In this document: positions 6,416-10,237 of the stretch, one piece after another
Layout of the letters: every line of letters begins with the position of its first letter
Position numbering within the stretch: position 1 is the first letter of the stretch
Source of the DNA: DASVXQ01 sp046727955
GTDB lineage: Bacteria > Actinomycetota > CALGFH01
Assembly (NCBI GenBank): GCA_046727955.1
Contig: JBKPDO010000385.1
Coordinates: 1-10,237, forward strand
DNA length: 10,237 nucleotides
Direction of reading: 5' to 3'
Made by a program: the position numbers and the translations under genes
The notes under the pieces: generated by a model
What the model saw: only the letters and a program-made list of their open reading frames with translations
What the model was told of the DNA's origin: nothing
The model's database searches: none

Positions 6416-6422
6416 GTGCTAT
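6395..6422 (+). repeat. dif-like XerC/XerD-type recombination site
   Basis: A 28-bp site with an 11-bp arm ATAGCGCATAA, a 6-bp centre AGGGTA and an 11-bp arm TTATGTGCTAT. The layout is that of bacterial dif. Against Escherichia coli dif the first arm shares GCGCATAA (8/11) and the second TTATGT plus the final AT (8/11). The two arms are also near-perfect inverted copies of each other. The surrounding DNA is unusually AT-rich for this window. It lies 26 bp before the start codon of a tyrosine recombinase gene. I saw no second copy in the window. Confidence 0.65.
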
Positions 6423-6448
6423 CGGGTAGTGCCCGAAGGGAGGGTCGC

Positions 6449-7386
6449 ATGCCGACCATGGGATCGGCCAACGGTGTTGGCCACGCACTGGAACCGGCCG
6501 TCCAGCCGTTGCCGACGACACCCAACGACGGGCCGGCGCTGCTGGCTGATAACCCACCGGACGAGGGCCTGATCGCCGGCTTCCTGCTGGGCTACCGCCA
6601 CCGCACCCGCGCCGCCTATCTGGCCGACCTACGTGACTTCTGCACCTGGTGCACTAACGTCGGCATTGGGCTGTCGGAAGTCCGCCGCATCCATGTCGAG
6701 GGTTACGTCCGCCAGCTCGAGCAGGCCGGCCGGAGCCGCGCCACTCTGGCCCGGCGGCTGGCCACCCTGGCTGGCTTCTACCGCTACGCGGTCCAGGAGG
6801 GTGCCCTCCCCCACTCCCCCCTCGCCCACGTTCGTCGTCCCCCGGTGGCGCGTGACTCGCAAACGCTCGGGCTTGACCGCCAGGAAGCGGTCCGGTTCCT
6901 GGCCGCCGCCGAGGCCGCCTCCGCCCGCGACCACGCCCTCGCCTGCCTGCTCATCTTGAACGGACTGCGGGTGTCGGAAGCGTGCGAAGCCGATGTCGCC
7001 GACCTTGGCGTCGAGCGCGCCCATCGGGTCCTGGCCGTGGTCGGGGCAAGGGCGACCAGCGCACGCTGGTGCCATTGGCCCCACGGACCGTCCGTGCGAT
7101 CGACGCGGCGCTCGGCGGCCGCGCCGACGGTCCGCTGTTGGTGTCCAACACCGGGGGCCGGCTGGACCGCCACGATGCCGCCCGGATCGTGGCGCGGCTT
7201 GCCCGCCGCGGCGGGCTCGCCAAGCACATCACCCCGCACAGCCTGCGGCACACGATGGTGACCTTGGCGTTGGACGCCGGCGTCTCGCTGCGCGACGTCC
7301 AAGACGCCGCCCGCCACGCCGACCCGCGCACCACCCGCCGCTACGACCGAGCGCGGCATGCCCTTGACCGCCACGCCACCTCGTAG
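6449..7386 (+). pseudogene. tyrosine recombinase (XerC/D-like integrase), frameshifted and IS-trimmed
   Basis: The frame starts at ATG 6449 after AAGGGAGGG. It has an N-terminal SAM-like core-binding domain (about 35-120, RTRAAYLADLRDFCTW) and a catalytic domain. At 7043-7046 a G run is one base short: adding one G restores VVGGKGDQRTLVPLAPRT and a 312-aa product. In that numbering the catalytic set is R174 (NGLRVSE), K201, H264 and R267 (HSLRH), H290 (ARHADP) and Y299 (RRYDRA), so all residues are present. The stop TAG lies inside the terminal repeat of the following insertion sequence. Relatives continue past LDRHAT, so the C-terminal tail is lost. Without the extra base the protein would end out of frame and lack its HxxR box and tyrosine. 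Confidence 0.85.
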
Positions 7387-7396
7387 GGTGCGGAAA
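7382..7396 (+). repeat. left terminal inverted repeat of the insertion sequence
   Basis: CGTAGGGTGCGGAAA, matched by 14 of 15 bases to the inverted copy at 8561-8575. Bases 7384-7386 serve as the recombinase stop codon. Confidence 0.75.
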
Positions 7397-7484
7397 CTGT
7401 GGCATGGCGTATGAGCTGCGGGTTCGCATGCTGGTTGCGGTATCGTCCGCGGGTTCCACAACGCCGCCATGGAGGCCAGCCTGC

Positions 7485-8555
7485 GTGTTGCTAAGACTCG
7501 GCTACACGACCCTCTGCCGCTTCATCCAGCTGCTCGCCCTGCTCGCCCGCGGCGACGCCGCCAAGGACCTCGAGCTGCTTGTCCTGCGCCACCAGCTCAC
7601 TGTCCTGCGACGGCAGATCCCACGCCCCAAGCTAGAACCAGCCGACCGTGCTCTGCTCGCCGCGATCAGCCGCGTCTTGCCCAGAGCTCGGTGGTCGTGC
7701 TTCATCGTCACTCCACGCACGCTGCTGCGCTGGCACCGACAAATGGTCGCCAGGGCGTGGACCTATCGGCGGCGAGGGCCCGGGCGGCCGCCGCTGAACG
7801 ATGACGTGCAGCAGCTGATCGTCCGTCTGGCCACGGAGAACCCGCGATGGGGCTATCAGCGCATCAAGGGGGAACTGCTTCGGCTTGGTGTGCGCGTCTC
7901 GGCGACTGCCATCCGCACCACGCTGCGCCGGCATAGGCTGGACCCTGCGCCGCGACCGACCACCACGACATGGCGTGCGTTCCTGCAGCAACAGGCCGCC
8001 GGGATCGTCGCGTGCGACTTCTTCACCGTGGAGACCGTCTGGTTGCGACGCCTGTATGCGCTGTTCTTCCTCGAACTGGACATCCGACGAGTCCACCTGG
8101 CCGGGGTGACCACCAAGCCCGACGGCGCGTGGGTCACCCAGCAGGCCCGCAACCTGCTGCTCGCAGTGGAGGAGCACGGACGCCGCGTACGCTTCATCCT
8201 GCGCGATCGCGATGCGAAGTTCTGCCGCAGCTTCGATGACGTGTTCCGCTCGGAGAGCGCCGACGTGGTGGTGACGCCGGTGCAGGCACCGAATGCGAAC
8301 GCGCACGCCGAACGCTGGGTTCGCACGGTGCGTGCCGAGTGCCTGGACTGGCTGCTGATCGGCGGACGACGGCACCTGGATCGGGTCCTGCGCGTCTATG
8401 TGGCGCACTACAACCGGCACCGCCCGCACCGGGCGCTGGGGCTGGAGCCGCCAGACCCAGCCGATTCGGGGACGATCGCCGAGGATCAGCCAGCGCTGGT
8501 GCATCGGCGTGACCTGCTCGGCGGTCTCCTGCACGAGTACCGACGAGCTGCATGA
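7485..8555 (+). CDS. rve-domain DDE transposase of the insertion sequence
   Basis: A 356-aa transposase from GTG 7485, which has GGAGG nine bases upstream; an ATG at 7404 would add 27 unlikely residues. The N-terminus (AAKDLELLVLRHQLTVLRRQ) is the typical opening of the actinobacterial integrase-core transposases. A helix-turn-helix region about 75-150 contains the RWGYQRIKGEL motif. Catalytic candidates are D178 (VACDFFTVE), D241 (ILRDRDAKF) and E276 (NAHAERWVRT), a DD34E spacing. The RPHRALGLEPP ending near 313-323 is typical of the family. The gene appears intact, carries no frameshift and fills the element between its terminal repeats. It acts by cutting and joining its own ends. Confidence 0.88.
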   Translation: MLLRLGYTTLCRFIQLLALLARGDAAKDLELLVLRHQLTVLRRQIPRPKLEPADRALLAAISRVLPRARWSCFIVTPRTLLRWHRQMVARAWTYRRRGPGRPPLNDDVQQLIVRLATENPRWGYQRIKGELLRLGVRVSATAIRTTLRRHRLDPAPRPTTTTWRAFLQQQAAGIVACDFFTVETVWLRRLYALFFLELDIRRVHLAGVTTKPDGAWVTQQARNLLLAVEEHGRRVRFILRDRDAKFCRSFDDVFRSESADVVVTPVQAPNANAHAERWVRTVRAECLDWLLIGGRRHLDRVLRVYVAHYNRHRPHRALGLEPPDPADSGTIAEDQPALVHRRDLLGGLLHEYRRAA

Positions 8556-8560
8556 ACGCA

Positions 8561-8575
8561 TTTACGCACCCTACG
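8561..8575 (-). repeat. right terminal inverted repeat of the insertion sequence
   Basis: On the minus strand CGTAGGGTGCGTAAA, pairing with 7382-7396. It begins six bases after the transposase stop. Confidence 0.75.
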
Positions 8576-8577
8576 GG

Positions 8578-8619
8578 CGCGCCGCGAGGGACTCGAACCC
8601 CCAACCGCCAGATCCGTAG
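8578..8619 (-). other. tRNA-Arg(ACG) 3'-half remnant, probable att scar
   Basis: Read on the minus strand: anticodon loop CTACGGA (8619-8613) with anticodon ACG (8617-8615), then TCTGG, a short variable loop, T-stem GGGGG, T-loop TTCGAGT and T-stem CCCTC (8590-8586). A 7-base acceptor strand GCGGCGC and a G at the discriminator position follow. The bases before the loop (GATGG) do not pair with TCTGG, and no D-arm or 5' acceptor strand is present, so this is not a working tRNA. Identity running from the anticodon loop to the 3' end is the usual extent of an integration core left by a tRNA-targeting integrase. The insertion sequence begins three bases beyond its end. Confidence 0.65.
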
Positions 8620-8811
8620 CCATCGCCCGCCCGTCCCCGCCCGTCCTCCCCGTCCCTTTGCGTCCTCGTCTGCCCAGCTCAATGGCCATGTCGACGGTCC
8701 GAGTCGGGCATCCGTCCCTGGCCGTCCCGCGCCGCATGGTCGCAATCTGGTCGCAATTTGGGGCCGTCGTTGCCAGACCGGTGTCTGGCGGGCGTGCCTG
8801 GTCAGGCGCCT
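8620..8811 (-). pseudogene. possible integrase C-terminal tail
   Basis: One minus-strand frame stays open from a stop near 8811 into the tRNA remnant and contains APNCDQIAT (about 8737-8763), encoded by a short direct repeat of the GGTCGCAAT type. Stretches like this occur at the ends of actinobacterial integrases that overlap their attachment site, as I recall them. There is no catalytic domain upstream, so at most a tail of about 50 codons survives. The position next to the tRNA core fits. Evidence is slight. Confidence 0.25.
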
Positions 8812-8874
8812 ACAGAAACGGCTGGAGCACCAGATTCTTGTCTGGTGCTCCGACCACTGAGATAGGTGGTGGTC
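8772..8874. other. cluster of strong hairpins
   Basis: Three perfect inverted repeats stand in a row. GCCAGAC pairs with GTCTGGC (8772-8789, 4-base loop). GGAGCACCAGA pairs with TCTGGTGCTCC (8824-8851, 11-bp stem, 6-base loop). GACCAC pairs with GTGGTC (8852-8874). A small palindrome GCCTGGTCAGGC lies between the first two. The strongest stem has no T tract on either strand, so an ordinary intrinsic terminator is not clear. Possible roles are attachment-site arm structure, transfer-origin structure or RNA folding. Confidence 0.6.
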
Positions 8875-8956
8875 TGCCCCGGGTTTCGCGGAGCTGCGTT
8901 CCTGGGTTCGCATGCCAGGGTGGACGCCTTCTCGGACTCCGATGCCGTGTAGCATC

Positions 8957-8997
8957 CCCAGGAGCCCGCGCCCCGAGCCGTTTCCACCGCTCCTGGG
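8957..8997 (+). repeat. inverted repeat ahead of the VOC gene
   Basis: CCCAGGAGC (8957-8965) and GCTCCTGGG (8989-8997) are perfect 9-bp inverted copies with a 23-base loop. They lie between a TAGCAT (8950-8955, possible -10 box) and the VOC gene start, so they would be in its leader if that promoter is used. The role is unknown: operator or leader hairpin. Confidence 0.5.
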
Positions 8998-9034
8998 ACG
9001 CCACCAGACACCTTGAGCGCAGGAAGGTGGGACG

Positions 9035-9523
9035 ATGACCAAGCCGCAGCCGATCCCCGAAGGCTATGGGACCGTCACGCCCTGGGTCGTCACCACCGAC
9101 ACCCGGCGCCTCCTGGAGTTCATCAAGCAGGCCTTCGACGCCACCGAGCTCGGCCGGGTGGAGGTGGAGGGTGGCGCGATCGGGCACGCCGAGGCGCGGA
9201 TCGGCGACTCGATCATCATGATGTTCGACTCGCCCTTCCCGGTCGCCACACCGGGCCTGCTGCGGCTCTACGTCGCCGACGGCGCCGCCGTGTTCGGTCG
9301 GGCGGTGGCGGCCGGCGCCACGGTGGTGACCCGGCTGACCGAGCTGGCCTGGGGGGATCGGGTCGGGCGCGTGCGCGACCCGCTAGGGAACCTCTGGTGG
9401 ATCCAGGAGCGCGCCGAGGAGCCCACTCCTGACGAGGTGGCCAGGCGCTTTGAGGATCCGAAGTTCACCGAGGCCATGCAGTACGTCCAGTCCACCCTCG
9501 CAGCCGCCCTGGACGCGTCCTAG
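9035..9523 (+). CDS. VOC/glyoxalase-fold protein, PhnB-like
   Basis: A 162-aa protein of the vicinal oxygen chelate superfamily (glyoxalase, dioxygenase, bleomycin-resistance fold). Two beta-alpha-beta-beta-beta units are visible. Residues about 14-65 run from TPWVVTTDTRRLLEFIKQAFDA to IIMMFDSP; residues about 75-125 hold LYVADGAAVFGRAVAAGA and WGDRVGRVRDPLGNLWWI. The second unit ends in DPLGN, where many relatives have DPFGH, so one usual metal ligand is changed and activity cannot be assumed. A C-terminal helical tail of about 35 residues follows. AGGAAGGTGG ends four bases before the ATG and fixes the start. It looks intact, unlike most neighbours. Substrate is unknown, and nearby genes give no pathway. 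Confidence 0.85.
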   Translation: MTKPQPIPEGYGTVTPWVVTTDTRRLLEFIKQAFDATELGRVEVEGGAIGHAEARIGDSIIMMFDSPFPVATPGLLRLYVADGAAVFGRAVAAGATVVTRLTELAWGDRVGRVRDPLGNLWWIQERAEEPTPDEVARRFEDPKFTEAMQYVQSTLAAALDAS

Positions 9524-9750
9524 GGTTCCAAACCGGAGCCGCACCTCCAAGATCCGCCGGCCGTCCTCCTGGAACAGGTCCAGGGTCTGGGTGCCATGCT
9601 CGGCAGGGCGAGCGTCAAGGCTCACTCGGTCGCGCCAGGTCACGAACGGCTCCGCTCCCTGGTGAAGAACACCCAGCCGTAGATGGGCCGCTGCCTGAAC
9701 GCGCCGATCACCGCCGACAGCTGCGCCAGCTCCAGCGGCCTGTGGGGCAC
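9524..9750 (-). pseudogene. hypothetical protein, one frameshift
   Basis: On the minus strand a GTG at 9750, with AGGA just upstream, opens a frame reading PLELAQLSAVIGAF and RPIYGWVFFTRE to a stop near 9650. Near 9655-9662 a one-base change of frame gives EPFVTWRDRVSLDARP and TLDLFQEDGRRILEV. The joined segment of about 75 residues looks like real protein, with several aromatic and charged positions. I do not recognise the family. The second frame stays open under the convergent VOC gene, so the true end is unclear and the coordinate given stops at the VOC gene. It may be a remnant. Confidence 0.4.
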
Positions 9751-9761
9751 GGAAATCCTGA

Positions 9762-9975
9762 TTCATCATGGTCATGCCGGGCCTGATCCCCACCGCGCGG
9801 ATGCGTCGTACCATCCCGACCCAAGCGCTGCAGCACCTGGCGGCGCAAGACACCGACCAGGCGGCTGGCCACCGAGGACGACGTAGCCCGCCTGGTCGTG
9901 TTCCTCGCCTCGGCGGCCAACACCAGCGTCACCGGCACCGAGATCCGCGTCGAGGCGGCCGGCGCGGCTGAGGTC
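9762..9975 (+). pseudogene. short-chain dehydrogenase/reductase 3' remnant
   Basis: The plus strand encodes the C-terminal third of an SDR-family oxidoreductase in two frames. The first has VMPGLIPTARM, which corresponds to the PG.v.T turn after the last Rossmann strand. After a shift near 9857-9860 the second gives RRLATEDDVARLVVFLASAANTSVTGTEIRV, the hallmark C-terminal segment before the final strand. The cofactor-binding TGxxxGxG motif and the YxxxK catalytic pair are absent, so the gene is dead. The usual closing D-G-G is EAAG here. The minus-strand gene starting at 9750 lies 12 bp upstream, so the 5' two thirds were replaced or deleted. Confidence 0.7.
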
Positions 9976-10098
9976 ATACCTCGCAGGCCACAACGTCCGG
10001 AACGCCGGTCCGGTGAACGTGACCTGGCGAGCCTGAGCCGCCGACAATGGGGTGGCGGGGCGGTGGTACCAAGATCGGCGGTCAGGAGGCAGACGGGC
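9976..10098. other. spacer before the aconitase X gene
   Basis: A 20-codon open tail (9977-10036, LAGHNVRNAGPVNVTWRA then TGA) lies here in a third frame and may be debris of another gene. I see no clear promoter or terminator. AGGAGG at 10084-10089 is the ribosome binding site of the next gene. Confidence 0.3.
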
Positions 10099-10237
10099 GT
10101 GCGGCTGAGCGATGCGGACCAGGCCATGCTCGCCGGTGTGGAGGGGCCGGCCGCCCAGCTCGCCATGCGGGTGGTCATCACGATGGCCGAGGTGGCGGGC
10201 GCGGGCGAGCTGATCGACATCACCTCGGCCCACGTCG
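10099..10237 (+). CDS. aconitase X-type dehydratase, N-terminus only
   Basis: The first 46 codons of a gene cut by the window edge. It starts at GTG 10099, nine bases after AGGAGG. The residues VRLSDADQAMLAGVEG, then LAMRVVITMAEVAGA and LIDITSAHV, match the opening of aconitase X (AcnX, formerly DUF521), whose members include cis-3-hydroxy-L-proline dehydratase and, in archaea, phosphomevalonate dehydratase. Catalytic and iron-sulfur residues lie beyond the window, and so does the small swivel subunit or domain that completes the enzyme. The hydroxyproline role would be the default in bacteria, but it is not shown here. Confidence rests on recall of the family's N-terminal pattern. Confidence 0.7.
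   Translation, partial: MRLSDADQAMLAGVEGPAAQLAMRVVITMAEVAGAGELIDITSAHV

Larger units (their letters stand above)
7382..8575 (+). mobile_element. complete insertion sequence with rve-type transposase
   Basis: About 1194 bp bounded by inverted repeats: CGTAGGGTGCGGAAA at 7382-7396 and its reverse complement, with T for G at one position, at 8561-8575 (14/15). One transposase gene fills the interior. The outermost CG at both ends could be a 2-bp target duplication instead of part of the repeat. The left end supplies the stop codon of the tyrosine recombinase and the right end abuts a tRNA remnant. I cannot assign it to a named IS; the transposase suggests the IS3/IS481 side of the rve group. 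Confidence 0.75.

Noticed and set aside
7632..8561. 309-codon minus-strand frame
   Set aside because: It is antisense to the intact insertion-sequence transposase with its DD34E residues and ribosome binding site.
8824..8851. Intrinsic terminator
   Set aside because: The 11-bp stem is strong, but no T tract follows on either strand, and the neighbouring genes give no clear transcript to end.
8552..8860. Plus-strand frame containing RGTRTPNRQIRS
   Set aside because: Peptides of this kind are well-known false translations across tRNA 3' ends. The DNA is better read as the tRNA-Arg remnant on the other strand.

Overview
The window is high-GC DNA with features typical of Actinomycetota: strong GC bias at third codon positions, GTG starts, a leaderless-type promoter, and a tRNA remnant without an encoded CCA. 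It is an accessory region made of several mobile-element layers set between broken chromosomal genes. No 16S or other phylogenetic marker is present, so the phylum is an inference.

Left flank (1-1242). A small frameshifted gene of unknown function (111-492, minus strand) has a leaderless-type promoter. It is followed by about 480 bp I cannot assign. A remnant of a protein-L-isoaspartate methyltransferase (about 969-1242, plus strand) with at least two frameshifts comes next and is cut off where the next gene ends.

Transposition module (1243-5731, all minus strand). Four closely packed genes run leftwards. They encode a DD35E Mu/Tn7-type transposase (TniA/TnsB-like, 546 aa), an AAA+ ATPase (TniB/TnsC-like, 245 aa), a protein of about 485 aa split by one frameshift (N-terminal NTPase-like, C-terminal resembling a degenerate tyrosine recombinase), and a 155-aa protein with two winged-helix-like parts (ScpB-like). 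No TniQ/TnsD is visible. The DNA outside the transposase gene looks like a Tn7-type end: a terminal TGTGGGTG (read inward) followed by two 25-bp direct repeats at a 32-bp period. The opposite end was not found.

Middle (5732-7386). An HxlR-type regulator (about 5823-6200) with a palindrome upstream is followed by a standalone tyrosine recombinase (6449-7386). The recombinase is broken by a one-base loss in a G run. Its promoter region contains a 28-bp site laid out like a XerC/XerD dif site (11 + 6 + 11 bp). The recombinase ends inside the terminal repeat of the next insertion sequence, so that insertion has trimmed its C-terminus.

Insertion sequence and old att site (7382-9034). A complete IS of about 1194 bp has 14/15-matched terminal inverted repeats and one intact rve-type transposase. 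Its right end abuts the 3' half of a tRNA-Arg(ACG) on the minus strand, running from the anticodon loop to the discriminator base, as expected of an integration scar. Beyond this lies a possible integrase tail and a 225-bp cluster of hairpins.

Right flank (9035-10237). It holds an intact VOC/glyoxalase-fold protein, a frameshifted unknown gene on the minus strand, a 3' remnant of a short-chain dehydrogenase, and the first 46 codons of an aconitase X-type dehydratase that runs off the window.

Frameshifts occur in six places and in both directions. They may be real decay or indel errors in the assembly; raw reads would decide.
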